Source: Teichococcus aerophilus (GTDB lineage: Bacteria > Pseudomonadota > Alphaproteobacteria > Acetobacterales > Acetobacteraceae). From it: 64,000 nt of DNA. Shown one piece after another: positions 8,821-17,311 of the stretch (position 1 is its first letter; the number at the start of each line of letters is the position of its first letter). Location: positions 30,869 to 94,868 of the forward strand of contig NZ_JACTVA010000014.1 in the NCBI RefSeq assembly GCF_014490485.1, read 5' to 3'. The notes beneath the pieces are model-generated. The model was given only the letters and a program-made list of their open reading frames with translations, made no database searches and was not told the origin of the DNA. The translations under genes were made by a program, and so were the position numbers.

Positions 8821-8938
8821 CGGTGAAAACTCCAGGACATTGCGTTGGCCCGCATATGCGCCCGATGCCGGCGCGGCTGTATTCGCCACGCCGGACAATC
8901 ACCTGTGCCGTGAATTCACCAACAGGGGCCTCGGCCGG

Positions 8939-9259
8939 TCAGTCGAGCCCGACAGTCTGGATTACCTCGAACCCCTCGAATTGCGGCGGGCCGAGATAGA
9001 GCGGCTTGCGCTCGCCAGCGCCGCGATGCGCCGCCCGAAAGGCTTCCGACTGCGTCCAGGCCTCGAAATCCGCTTTGTCGCGCCAGACGGTGTGGGAGGA
9101 ATAGAGCGCGTGGTCCTCCCGCACCGGGCCGCGCAGCAGGTGAAATTCGACGAAGCCGGGCACGGTCTTCAAGTGGGAATCCCGGCTCAGCCAGACCTCC
9201 TCGAACTCCGCCTCGGAGCCTAGGGCCACCTTGAACCGGTTCATCGCGATAAAGGTCAT
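8939..9259 (-). CDS. Antibiotic biosynthesis monooxygenase / HmoA-like heme-degrading domain protein
   Basis: A 106-residue ferredoxin-like ABM-fold protein beginning MTFIAMNRFKV, with AGGAG 7 nt before the ATG. The block MNRFKVALGSEAEFEEVW and the later FHLLRGP...YSSHTVWRDKADFEAWTQSEAFRAAH match HmoA/IsdG-like proteins, including the WxxxxxFxxWxxSxxFxxAH signature. These proteins degrade heme or oxidise small aromatics. The divergent neighbour unit encodes an alpha-hydroxy-acid oxidase and FhuF, a siderophore-iron reductase, so an iron or heme role is plausible. The protein is probably cytoplasmic and dimeric. Confidence 0.82.
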   Translation of the reverse strand: MTFIAMNRFKVALGSEAEFEEVWLSRDSHLKTVPGFVEFHLLRGPVREDHALYSSHTVWRDKADFEAWTQSEAFRAAHRGAGERKPLYLGPPQFEGFEVIQTVGLD

Positions 9260-9374
9260 GGGCGGCTCCTGTGCGGTTTTTGCGAAGAGTTCGCAATATG
9301 CTAAGCCTGCCGCCCCTGCCTGTCGAGCCGGACCCCGGCCTTGTCTTCCCCGCCGGCCAAGGAACCCTGCCTGG

Positions 9375-10457
9375 ATGCCCGTCATCCCCCCCGACATCGC
9401 CGCGGTCGCCGATTACGAGCCGCATGCCCGCCAGCGCCTGGATGCCGCCATCTGGGCCTCGATCACCGGCGGCAGCGCGGATGAGCATACCGTGGCGGAG
9501 AACCGCGCCGCGTTCGCCCGCATCCGCCTGAACAACCGCGTACTGGCCGACATGTCCGGCGCCCATACCAGGCTGGAACTGTGCGGCCAGGCGCTGGAGC
9601 ACCCGATCCTGCTGGCCCCCACCGCCTGGCACCGCCTGCTGCACCCGGAAGGGGAGGCGGCGACGGTCATGGGTGCCTCCGCCATGCGGGCCGCCATGGT
9701 GGTCAGCGCCATGGCCAGCCTGCCGCTGGAAGCGATCGCCAAGCGGGCGACCTCGCCCCTGTGGTTCCAGCTCTACGTGCAGCCGGATCGCGCCTTCACC
9801 CACGCGCTGGTGCAGCGGGCGGAAGCGGCCGGCTACGGCGCCATCGTCGTCACCATCGATGCGCCGGTCACGCTGCGGAACCAGGAGCAGCGCGCCGGCT
9901 TCCGCTTGCCACTGGGTATCGAGGCAGTGAACCTGCGCGGCGCCCAGCCGCCCCCGCCACCCAAGGCCGCCGCGCATGAGAGCGAGGTCTTCAACGGCCT
10001 GCTCGCCGGTGCCGCCACCTGGGAAGACATCGCCATCCTGCGGGCGCGGACCAGGCTGCCCCTGCTGCTGAAGGGCATCATGACGCCGGCGGACGCGCTG
10101 AAGGGCATCGAGATCGGCGCGGACGCGCTGATCGTCTCCAACCACGGCGGCCGGGTGCTGGACACCCAACCGGCCAGTATCGACGCCCTGCCGCGCATTG
10201 CCGAGGCGGTGGCGGGGCGGGTGCCGCTGCTGCTGGATGGCGGCATCCGCAGGGGTACCGACGTGCTGAAGGCGCTGGCGCTGGGCGCCCGCGCCGTGCT
10301 GGTCGGGCGCCCGGTGCTGCACGGCCTGGCCGTCGGCGGCGCCACCGGCGTCGCCCATGTGCTGAAGCTGCTGCGGACGGAGTTGGAGATCGCCATGGCG
10401 CAGACCGGCTGCGCCACTCTGGACGCGATCGGGCCGGAGGTCATCTGGCGGCCATGA
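9375..10457 (+). CDS. FMN-dependent alpha-hydroxy-acid oxidase/dehydrogenase
   Basis: A 360-residue TIM-barrel flavoenzyme of the LldD/glycolate oxidase family, which oxidises L-2-hydroxy acids to 2-oxo acids. Landmarks include APTAWHRLLHPEGE near 81, Lys233 in LLKGI (FMN and intermediate stabilisation), the catalytic SNHGGR with His257 and Arg260, and the phosphate-binding DGGIRRGTDVLKALALGARAVLVGRP near the end. An AAGGA lies 11 nt before the chosen ATG. Upstream in-frame residues lack family similarity and overlap the divergent HmoA-like start. The stop overlaps the fhuF start as ATGA, so the two genes are translationally coupled. The substrate (lactate, glycolate or mandelate type) cannot be told. 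Confidence 0.92.
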   Translation: MPVIPPDIAAVADYEPHARQRLDAAIWASITGGSADEHTVAENRAAFARIRLNNRVLADMSGAHTRLELCGQALEHPILLAPTAWHRLLHPEGEAATVMGASAMRAAMVVSAMASLPLEAIAKRATSPLWFQLYVQPDRAFTHALVQRAEAAGYGAIVVTIDAPVTLRNQEQRAGFRLPLGIEAVNLRGAQPPPPPKAAAHESEVFNGLLAGAATWEDIAILRARTRLPLLLKGIMTPADALKGIEIGADALIVSNHGGRVLDTQPASIDALPRIAEAVAGRVPLLLDGGIRRGTDVLKALALGARAVLVGRPVLHGLAVGGATGVAHVLKLLRTELEIAMAQTGCATLDAIGPEVIWRP

Positions 10458-11227
10458 TCGACAGCCTCGCCCCGGTGTTCGAAGGTCCGCTGGCCTTCGT
10501 GCGCGATGTGCTCTCCCTCCGCGTCGCCCCTGGCGAGGGCGAGCCCGTCCGCTGCGCCGACCTGCTGCGGCCGGAGGTGCTAGAGGGATTGTTGGACCGC
10601 TACGCCGTGCAGCACCAGGGCGCCGACAGGCGCGCCGTCGTCTCCATGTGGACGCAGTACTATGCCGCCCGGCTGATCTACCCGGTGCTGGGTGCCAACC
10701 TGCTACTGGGCCGCGACCTGCCGCTGGCACTAGAGGACACGGTGCTGCATGTGGCGGAGGACGGCTCCCCCCTCGGTTTCTGCATCGCCGATGAGGGCGG
10801 CCCGGTCGCCGATGCCGGCATGGCGCGCTTCGCACCGCTGGTGCGGCAGCACCTGGCGCCGCTGGTGGGCGCGGTGGCCTCGCTCGGCCGCGTGGCGCCA
10901 AAGCTGGTCTGGAGCAACGCCGGCATCCGCTTCGCCGGCACCGCCAACATCGCCCGGCGGCAGAACCAGCTCTCACCGCAGTCCCAGGCGGATATCGACG
11001 CGCTCCTGAACAACCGCTGCTGGCCGGATGGCTGGGACAACCCGTTGTTCCAGCCCTACCGCACTGTGGAGACCTGCGGCGAGGCCGTGGAGCGCCGCCG
11101 CGTCTGCTGCCTGCGCTACCTGCTGCCGGCCTTCGAGGGCTGCGGCGTCTCCTGCCCCCTGCCGGATGGCCGCGGCCGCAAGCCGGAACCCGCCCAGCGC
11201 CATGAAGGCCAATCGACATTTGGCTGA
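10454..11227 (+). CDS. fhuF: Siderophore-iron reductase FhuF
   Basis: A 257-residue cytoplasmic [2Fe-2S] protein that reduces ferric siderophores after import. The C-terminal cluster ligands are seen as CC at 218-219, Cys230 and Cys234. The spacing C-C-x10-C-x3-C is one residue longer in the last gap than the E. coli C-C-x10-C-x2-C. The N-terminal half contains the family's QYYAARLIYPVLGANLLLGRDLPL segment. Translation starts inside the stop of the hydroxy-acid oxidase (ATGA). No siderophore receptor or ABC importer is nearby. A repeated hairpin element follows the stop codon. Confidence 0.9.
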   Translation: MIDSLAPVFEGPLAFVRDVLSLRVAPGEGEPVRCADLLRPEVLEGLLDRYAVQHQGADRRAVVSMWTQYYAARLIYPVLGANLLLGRDLPLALEDTVLHVAEDGSPLGFCIADEGGPVADAGMARFAPLVRQHLAPLVGAVASLGRVAPKLVWSNAGIRFAGTANIARRQNQLSPQSQADIDALLNNRCWPDGWDNPLFQPYRTVETCGEAVERRRVCCLRYLLPAFEGCGVSCPLPDGRGRKPEPAQRHEGQSTFG

Positions 11228-11239
11228 GGGCGCCAGGGA

Positions 11240-11460
11240 AGGTCAGGGGAAAGAAATCCCCTGCGTAAATGTATATGTTTACGCCATCCTGTTTTCTGTC
11301 AGTTGGCGTGGGCCCTGGAGACCGGCAGGTAGGCCACCTGGGCTGAACTAGCAGCCTTCGGCGGCACCCAGTCTGATACGGAAAGGGCGACACCCCCACA
11401 GCCACGCCCAAAAGACTCGAGGAAGAAAGATGGGGTCCGGGGAATTCCTTCCCCGGCCTT
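11240..11460. repeat. Paired-hairpin intergenic element, copy A
   Basis: The left end carries CAGGGG-8nt-CCCCTG (11244-11263), then a second hairpin CGTAAA/TTTACG (11264-11283), then TCAGTTGGCGTGG. The right end is the inverted terminal unit: CCACGCCCAAAAGACTCGAGGAAGAAAGATGGGGT, then the stem CCGGGGAA/TTCCCCGG (11437-11444, 11449-11456). Unlike the other copies, the right end faces no convergent gene. The interior has GGCCACCTGGGCTGAAC, also present in copies D and F. Confidence 0.8.
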
Positions 11461-11773
11461 TCCAGCGTTTGGCCGAATATCGATCCCGCGCAAGGCTCGC
11501 CCTCCGCGGAGAGCGAGCACATCCCGGCGTTTGGCTGGCGTGCGCTCATTCCCGTTCAAGTTGCGATGAACACCCGCTCAGATACGGCATCGGACAGTGC
11601 AACACGGACTGCGAGTTCAGGACCGGCCAGCCACCCAGCAGGCCGGGCCCTGCGGCCGGGTCGCATAGAAGCTGGAGGCGCACGGCTGGGCGCGGCACGC
11701 GCAACTGTCGGGGTCGTGCGGTTGCGCCCTGCGCCCCGCCATCATAAGCCGACTCCCTGAAGGAGCGTCCGTC
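11461..11773. other. 313-bp gap before the MATE gene
   Basis: I see no supported gene. A strong GAAGGAG lies just before the MATE ATG. Short frames on both strands lack recognisable family content. The facing terminator unit at 11437 implies that a minus-strand gene once ended here. Confidence 0.45.
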
Positions 11774-13156
11774 ATGACTTCCCCGATCCCGGTCCAGGCC
11801 CAACTGCCCCCAGCCCGCAGTTGGGGCGGTGAGCTGCGCGCCATGCTGCTGCTGGCCTGGCCCCTGGCGCTGACCAATCTCTCGCAGGTCGCGCTGCTGG
11901 TGACGGACACCATCTTCCTCGGCCATCTGGGTGAGATCCCGCTGGCGGCGGCGACGCTGGGCGGCAACCTGCACTTCATCGCCATGGCGCTGCCCTTCGG
12001 CCTGGCCTTCGCCGCCACCGCCATGATGGCGCAGGAGAAAGGGCGCGTCCGCGGCCACATGCGCGAAATGCGCCGCACCTTCCGCCAGGCCTGCTGGCTC
12101 GGGGTGCTGGTGTATATTCCGATCGCCGTCACGCTGTGGAACAGCGGCCCCATCCTGCGTGCCACCGGCCAGGACCCGTCGCTGGCGGACGCGGCACAGA
12201 CCTTCACCCGCGCCATGATGTGGGGCCTGCTGCCCTTCTATGGCTTCATGCTGCTGCGCGGCTTCCTCTCGGCGCTGGAGCGGCCACGCGCCGCGCTCTG
12301 GGTCTCGCTGGCGGCGGTGGGGCTGAATGCCGTGCTCAGCTACGCGCTGGTGCTGGGCGGCTTCGGCGCGCCCTCGCTCGGCGTGCTGGGTGCGGGCATT
12401 GCCAGCGCCACCTCCAACGCCTTCATGTTCGTCGGCCTCGCCATCCTGGTATCGCTGGACCGGCGCTTCGCCCGTTTCCGCCTCGCCGGCCGCTTCTGGC
12501 GGGCGGACTGGCGGCGCATGGCGGAGCTCACCCGCATCGGCCTGCCCATCGCCGGCACCATGCTGTTGGAAATCGGCATCTTCAGCGGTACGGCGCTGGT
12601 GATGGGTTGGTTCGGCCCGGCGGCGGTGGCGGCGCATGCCGTGGCGCTGCAGGTAGCCAGCGCCGCCTTCATGATCCCGATGGGCATCAGCCAGGCCGCC
12701 ACCGCCCGCGTCGGCCTGGCCGCCGGCGCCACCGATCCGCTGGGCGTCCGCCGCGCTGGCTGGACCGCCATCGGGCTCGCCGCCGGCTTCATGGCCCTGA
12801 CCGCCACGCTGCTGTTCCTGCTGCCGGACCGCCTGGCCAGCCTGTTCCTCAGCGAGGAATTCGCCGACACGCGCCGCCTGGCCGCGACACTGCTGATGGT
12901 GGCCGGGCTGTTCCAGCTGGCTGACGGTGTCCAGGTCGCGGCGGCCGGCGCCCTGCGTGGCCTGAAGGATACCAGGCTGCCGCTGCTGTTCGCCGCGCTT
13001 GGCTACTGGGGCCTCGGCCTTCCCATCGGCCTGCTGTTGGGCTTCCCGCTGGGCATGGGTCCCCTTGGCATCTGGTTCGGCCTTGCCGCCGGCTTGGCTG
13101 TGGTGGCGGTCCTGATGACGCTGCGCTGGCGGAAGCTGGCGTTCCTGCGGGCCTGA
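11774..13156 (+). CDS. MATE-family multidrug/cation antiporter
   Basis: A 460-residue inner-membrane protein with about 12 hydrophobic segments in two halves of six. The N-terminal half has the family LAWPLALTNLSQVALLVTDTIFLGHLG segment, and the second half repeats it as TRIGLPIAGTMLLEIGIFSGTALVMGWFG. MATE proteins export drugs or organic cations in exchange for Na+ or H+. The ATG follows a consensus GAAGGAG at 8 nt. The protein ends in a basic WRKLAFLRA tail. It is a single-gene unit, with hairpin element A upstream and element B downstream. The substrate is unknown. Confidence 0.93.
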   Translation: MTSPIPVQAQLPPARSWGGELRAMLLLAWPLALTNLSQVALLVTDTIFLGHLGEIPLAAATLGGNLHFIAMALPFGLAFAATAMMAQEKGRVRGHMREMRRTFRQACWLGVLVYIPIAVTLWNSGPILRATGQDPSLADAAQTFTRAMMWGLLPFYGFMLLRGFLSALERPRAALWVSLAAVGLNAVLSYALVLGGFGAPSLGVLGAGIASATSNAFMFVGLAILVSLDRRFARFRLAGRFWRADWRRMAELTRIGLPIAGTMLLEIGIFSGTALVMGWFGPAAVAAHAVALQVASAAFMIPMGISQAATARVGLAAGATDPLGVRRAGWTAIGLAAGFMALTATLLFLLPDRLASLFLSEEFADTRRLAATLLMVAGLFQLADGVQVAAAGALRGLKDTRLPLLFAALGYWGLGLPIGLLLGFPLGMGPLGIWFGLAAGLAVVAVLMTLRWRKLAFLRA

Positions 13157-13179
13157 GCGCTGCCATCAGGGGGTTGAAG

Positions 13180-13370
13180 AAAGCCGGGGAAGGAATTTCC
13201 CGGGCCTAGGAAGGCGCTTCAAGTTCAGGCGCCGCCGCACAATGATCTTCGGCCCTCGCACCTTCAGCACCCGATATTCCAGTATTCAGCTGCGCACGGC
13301 CCCTAAGCCCCCGCCAAACTCGCAGAATGAAGAAGGGGCATGGGGAATTTCTCCCCCAGCCTTCCTTTCT
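13180..13370. repeat. Paired-hairpin intergenic element, copy B
   Basis: This copy fills the gap between the convergent MATE and protease genes. The left hairpin CCGGGGAA-GGAA-TTTCCCGG is at 13184-13203, with one G-T pair. The right unit CCGCCAAACTCGCAGAATGAAGAAGGGGCA is followed by GGGGA/TCCCC (13342-13346, 13352-13356). It has diverged more than the other copies, particularly inside. Confidence 0.7.
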
Positions 13371-13377
13371 TCCCCGC

Positions 13378-14469
13378 TCAGCGCTCGCAGCGAATGAACA
13401 CCGTGCTGCGGTTGGCGATCTCGCCCACATCCGCCGCGCTGCGTTCCGTGCCGCCGCTGTCGGCGGTGGCGGGCGTCAGGCCGGCGCGGCGCAGGAACTC
13501 CACGGCCGCCGTGCCTTTCACGGCGAAGTTGATGTTCTGGGCAATATCCCCGGTGCGCTGGGAGACCGCGCTGGCGTTCAGCTTGCTGACCACGACGCCG
13601 ACGATGTTGCCGTGCAGGTCCAGCAACGGCCCGCCGGAATTGCCCGGCTGTACCGGCGCGCTGATCTGGTACTGGCCGGGATTGTTCCCCAGCCCATTCA
13701 GCCCGTTCACCTCGCCCCGCGTCAGCTTGGGGTCGGAGGAAAGCAGGCCCGGCAGCGGGAAACCGTAGGCGATGACGCCTTCGCCGCGCCGCACCTCCGG
13801 CTGCGCCCGGAAGGGCAGGGCCGGGCCAGGATTACCCGGCACGACCAGCAGCGACAGGTCCAGATTGGCATCCACCCGTGCCGGCGGCACGGCCGGCAAC
13901 ATCCGCCCATCGGCGGTGCGGACGAAGATCTTGTCGCAGCCATTCACCACGTGCTGGTTGGTCAGCACCCGGTCCGTCGCCACCACGAAGCCGCTGCCGC
14001 TGGAGACGGCCCTGGCGCGCGGGTTCGGCGCGCCCGGCGCCGGCTGGGTCGGCGCGGTGGCGGTTGCCGCACGTACCGCGCCTGGTTCCAGCACTGCGCG
14101 GGGCGTGGCGCAGATATCCTGGTTCCGCAGCACCGCTTCCCGCCCGTCGGCCAGCACCAGGCGGATGTCGAAGCGGCAGCCGGCCTCGGCATCCGGGCGC
14201 AGGGTCAGCGCCTTTTCGGTCGGCATCGGGCCCGGGGCCAGGTTGTTGCCCCAGTCCGGCCGGCCACTGCGCACGGCATACACCGCGCTGGCATCCTGCC
14301 CGGTGCGGTTGACGATCTGGAAGCGGTTCTGCGCCTGCTGGGCCAGCGCGCCACCGGCCTGCAAGGCCAGGGTCATGGCCAGGGCGGCTGCGAGCGGTGC
14401 CGCGGTGAGGCGGAACCGGCGCGGGGCTGGGGCAGGGGGGATGGCGAGGCGGATCGGGGAGGGGTCCAT
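13378..14469 (-). CDS. Periplasmic trypsin-like serine protease
   Basis: A 363-residue S1-family peptidase. An N-terminal signal peptide with a long basic region precedes a hydrophobic core (LAAALAMTLALQAGGALAQQ). A roughly 100-residue domain with two Cys follows, then the protease domain. The catalytic triad is apparent: His in VLTNQHVV, Asp in ANLDLSLLVV and Ser in QPGNSGGPLL, with DegP-like order and spacing. No PDZ domain follows; the C-terminus is short and ends IRCER. The role may be envelope protein quality control or processing, but the target is unknown. The ATG at 14469 is preferred over an upstream in-frame start. It is divergent from copA, though copper regulation of this gene is not indicated. 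Confidence 0.85.
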   Translation of the reverse strand: MDPSPIRLAIPPAPAPRRFRLTAAPLAAALAMTLALQAGGALAQQAQNRFQIVNRTGQDASAVYAVRSGRPDWGNNLAPGPMPTEKALTLRPDAEAGCRFDIRLVLADGREAVLRNQDICATPRAVLEPGAVRAATATAPTQPAPGAPNPRARAVSSGSGFVVATDRVLTNQHVVNGCDKIFVRTADGRMLPAVPPARVDANLDLSLLVVPGNPGPALPFRAQPEVRRGEGVIAYGFPLPGLLSSDPKLTRGEVNGLNGLGNNPGQYQISAPVQPGNSGGPLLDLHGNIVGVVVSKLNASAVSQRTGDIAQNINFAVKGTAAVEFLRRAGLTPATADSGGTERSAADVGEIANRSTVFIRCER

Positions 14470-14520
14470 GCGCGCGGATGTTCCCTGCCCCGCGTCCGGC
14501 GTCAATCGGCGTTACGTGCC

Positions 14521-14551
14521 TTGACCTTCCCATAGTGGGAATCCCTACATG
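14521..14551 (+). promoter_or_regulatory. CueR-type MerR promoter/operator of copA
   Basis: A -35 TTGACC (14521-14526) and a -10-like TACATG (14546-14551) are separated by 19 bp, the extended spacer typical of MerR-family promoters. The spacer holds the dyad TTCCCA-TAG-TGGGAA (14527-14541), very like CueR boxes. The ATG of copA lies only 8 bp past the -10, so the transcript may be leaderless. Confidence 0.8.
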
Positions 14552-14558
14552 GCCCGGT

Positions 14559-16925
14559 ATGCCCGATACAGCCACTCTCGCCCCCAGCCTGTCCCTGCCC
14601 ATCTCCGGCATGACCTGCGCCAGCTGTGCCGGCCGGGTCGAGCGGGCCCTGCGAAAGGTGCCGGGTGTCGAGGACGTCTCGGTCAATCTGGCCGCCGAGC
14701 AGGCGCAACTGCGCGGCACCGCGCCCCTCGCAGCATTGTCCGCCGCCATCGAGGGCGCCGGCTACTCGGTGGAGGAGACCACGCGGGACATCGGCGTCAC
14801 CGGCATGACCTGCGCCAGCTGCTCTGCCCGGGTGCAGCGGGCGCTGGAGCGGGTGCCGGGCGTGATCTCCGCCAGCGTCAATCTGGCCAATGAACAGGCG
14901 CATCTCCGCCTGTTGCCGACGGTCGAGACCTCCGCGCTGGCAGCAGCCCTGGAGAAGGCGGGCTATGCCCTGGCCGCCGTCACCGAGGACGCCGCGCCTG
15001 ACGCGGCGCCGGGCCATCGGGCCGAGGTCGAGCTCGGCATCGCTTTCCTGCTGGCCGCGCCGTTCCTGATAGGCATGCTGGGCATGGCTTTCGGGCAGGA
15101 CTGGATGCCGCCGGGCTGGGCGCAGCTGCTGCTGGCGGCCCCGCTGCAATTCTGGCTGGGCGCCCGGTTCTACCGCGCTGGCTGGCGTGCCTTGCGCGCC
15201 GGCGTCGGCAATATGGATTTGCTGGTTGCGCTGGGCACCAGCGCCGCCTTCGGCCTTTCGGTCGTCCTGCTGTGGCAGGGCGTGCATCACCTGTATTTCG
15301 AGGCCGCCGCGGTCGTCATCGCCTTCGTCCTGCTCGGCCGATATTTCGAGGCACGGGCGAAGCGTGCCACCGGGGCCGCCATTGCTGCCTTGCTGGCCCT
15401 GCGGCCGCGCACCGCCCGCCGCCTGGATGCGGCGGGGCAAGAGCAGGAGGTCGCCCTGGCCTTGCTGCGCGTCGGGGACCGCGTTGTCATCCGCCCCGGC
15501 GAGCGTGTGCCCGCTGATGGTACCATCGAAGCCGGCGAGGCTGGCCTGGATGAAAGCGCGCTGACCGGCGAAAGCCGCCCGGTGGAGAAGGGGGTCGGCG
15601 ACGCCGTTGCCACCGGCACCGTCTCGCTCGATGGCCGGCTGGTGGTGCAGGTCACCGCCGTCGGCGGCGATACCCGCCTGGCGCAGGTGGCAGCGCTGGT
15701 GCAGGCCGCCCAGGCCAGCCGCGCACCGGTGCAGAAGCTGGTGGACCGCGTCAGCGCCGTGTTCGTCCCAGCGGTGGTCGGCATCGCCGTGCTGACCTTC
15801 CTGGGTTGGCTGCTGGCCGGCGCCGGGCCGGCGGTGGCGCTGCTGCACGCAGTCGCCGTGCTGGTCATCGCCTGCCCCTGCGCCCTGGGCCTTGCCACGC
15901 CCGCCGCCATCATGGCCGGTACCGGCGCCGCGGCCCGCGCCGGCATCCTGATCCGCGATGCCGTGGCGCTGGAGCAGGCGGGGCATATCAGCCTCGTCGC
16001 CTTCGACAAGACCGGGACGCTGACGGAGGGCCGACCTAGCCTCGCCGCGCTGCACCCCGCCGCGGGCATCGCCGGCGAGGCCGCCCTGGCGCTGGCCGCC
16101 AGCCTGCAGGCCGGCAGCGAGCACCCGCTGGCCCGCGCCGTGTTGCAGGCGGCCGGTGGCCAGCCGGCGGCGGCGGAAGCCTTCCGAGCCCTGCCGGGTC
16201 GGGGCGTCGAGGGCGTGGTGGATGGCCGCCGCTTGGTCCTCGGCAGTACCCGCGTGCTGGAGGAAAACGGCCTGCAACCCGGCCCGCTGGACACACTGGC
16301 CCGGGCCGAGGCCGCGCAGGGCCACACACTCTCCTGGCTGATCGAAGCCGGTAGCACCCCGCGCCTGTTGGCGCTGCTGGCCTTCGCCGATGCGCCGCGC
16401 GCCAGTGCTGCCGATGCCGTCAACGCCTTGAAAGCCCAGGGCGTCGCCGTCGCCATGCTGACCGGCGATGGGCCGGACGCCGCCGCCAGCGTCGCCGGGG
16501 CGCTGGGCATCGGCCAGGTGGCGGCCGGTATCCTGCCGGATGGCAAGGCGGCCCAGGTGACGGCCTGGCAGCGGGAAGGCCATCGCGTCGCCATGGTCGG
16601 GGATGGCGTGAACGATGCCGCCGCCCTGGCCAGCGCCGATCTCGGCATCGCCATGGGCAGCGGCACGGATGCCGCGATCGCCGCCGCGCATGTCACGCTG
16701 CTGCGGCCGGACCCGGCGCTGGTGCCTGCCACCTTGGCCATCACTCGCCGCACTTTGGCGAAGATCCGCCAGAACCTCGTCTGGGCCTTCGGCTTCAACG
16801 CGCTGGGCATCCCGCTGGCGGCGTTCGGCGGCCTTTCTCCGGCGCTGGCGGGGGCGGCAATGGCGTTCTCTTCGGTGGCGGTCCTGTCCAACGCCTTGCT
16901 GCTGGCTCGCTGGAGGGCTGCATGA
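14559..16925 (+). CDS. copA: Cu(I)-exporting P1B-type ATPase
   Basis: A 788-residue inner-membrane ATPase that pumps Cu(I) out of the cytoplasm. Two heavy-metal-binding domains carry GMTCASC at residues 17-23 and 82-88. The membrane CPC metal site is C439-P-C441. The actuator loop has TGES, the phosphorylation loop has D483-KTGTLTEG, the nucleotide domain has SEHPLARAV, and the hinge has GDGVNDAAAL. Eight membrane helices are expected. The chosen ATG at 14559 fits a CueR promoter at 14521-14551; an upstream in-frame ATG at 14478 would lie before that promoter. The stop overlaps cueR (ATGA). This is the core of a copper resistance operon. Confidence 0.96.
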   Translation: MPDTATLAPSLSLPISGMTCASCAGRVERALRKVPGVEDVSVNLAAEQAQLRGTAPLAALSAAIEGAGYSVEETTRDIGVTGMTCASCSARVQRALERVPGVISASVNLANEQAHLRLLPTVETSALAAALEKAGYALAAVTEDAAPDAAPGHRAEVELGIAFLLAAPFLIGMLGMAFGQDWMPPGWAQLLLAAPLQFWLGARFYRAGWRALRAGVGNMDLLVALGTSAAFGLSVVLLWQGVHHLYFEAAAVVIAFVLLGRYFEARAKRATGAAIAALLALRPRTARRLDAAGQEQEVALALLRVGDRVVIRPGERVPADGTIEAGEAGLDESALTGESRPVEKGVGDAVATGTVSLDGRLVVQVTAVGGDTRLAQVAALVQAAQASRAPVQKLVDRVSAVFVPAVVGIAVLTFLGWLLAGAGPAVALLHAVAVLVIACPCALGLATPAAIMAGTGAAARAGILIRDAVALEQAGHISLVAFDKTGTLTEGRPSLAALHPAAGIAGEAALALAASLQAGSEHPLARAVLQAAGGQPAAAEAFRALPGRGVEGVVDGRRLVLGSTRVLEENGLQPGPLDTLARAEAAQGHTLSWLIEAGSTPRLLALLAFADAPRASAADAVNALKAQGVAVAMLTGDGPDAAASVAGALGIGQVAAGILPDGKAAQVTAWQREGHRVAMVGDGVNDAAALASADLGIAMGSGTDAAIAAAHVTLLRPDPALVPATLAITRRTLAKIRQNLVWAFGFNALGIPLAAFGGLSPALAGAAMAFSSVAVLSNALLLARWRAA

Positions 16926-17311
16926 ATATCGGCAACGCCGCCAAGCTCTCGGGCGTCACCACCAAGATGATTCGTCATTATGAGTCGCTGGAGCTGATCC
17001 GCTCCCGCCGCCTCTCCAACGGCTATCGGGACTATGAGGCGTCCGATGTCGCGCGGCTGCGCTTCATCCGCCACGCCCGGTCCCTGGCCTTCCCGCTGGA
17101 GGATGTGCGGAAGCTGCTGGCGCTCTGGGCCGACCATAACCGTGCCAGCGCCGATGTGCGCGGCATCGCCCTGGCGCATGTGGAAGCGCTGGAAGCCAAG
17201 GCGCAGGCCATGCAGGCGATGGCCCGCAGCCTGCGTCACCTGGCCGCGCATTGCTGCGGCGATTCGCGGCCTGACTGCCCCATCCTGGATGAACTGGAAA
17301 AGACACTATGA
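16922..17311 (+). CDS. cueR: Cu(I)-responsive MerR-family regulator CueR
   Basis: A 129-residue MerR-type activator. The N-terminal winged helix reads MNIGNAAKLSGVTTKMIRHYESLELI. A dimerisation helix (about 77-109) follows. The metal loop has Cys111 (with Cys112) and Cys119 in HCCGDSRPDCPIL, giving the C-x7-C pair that identifies monovalent-metal sensors. It would bind the dyad in the 19-bp spacer upstream of copA and activate transcription when Cu(I) is bound. It overlaps copA by 4 bp and copZ by 4 bp, so the three genes form one operon that includes its own regulator. Confidence 0.95.
   Translation: MNIGNAAKLSGVTTKMIRHYESLELIRSRRLSNGYRDYEASDVARLRFIRHARSLAFPLEDVRKLLALWADHNRASADVRGIALAHVEALEAKAQAMQAMARSLRHLAAHCCGDSRPDCPILDELEKTL

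Noticed and set aside
8916..11549. Minus-strand frame of 877 codons
   Set aside because: It runs antisense through the hydroxy-acid oxidase and fhuF genes with low-complexity Arg/Gly/Pro composition. The real minus-strand gene at its end is the short HmoA-like frame.
13160..13380. Protein-coding frames inside the paired-hairpin elements
   Set aside because: The short frames that cross elements A-G differ between copies and are broken by the hairpins. Conservation is at the nucleotide/structure level instead.
14502..16691. Minus-strand frame of 729 codons opposite copA
   Set aside because: It is a mirror of the copper ATPase reading frame; no motif, ribosome site or homology is apparent.
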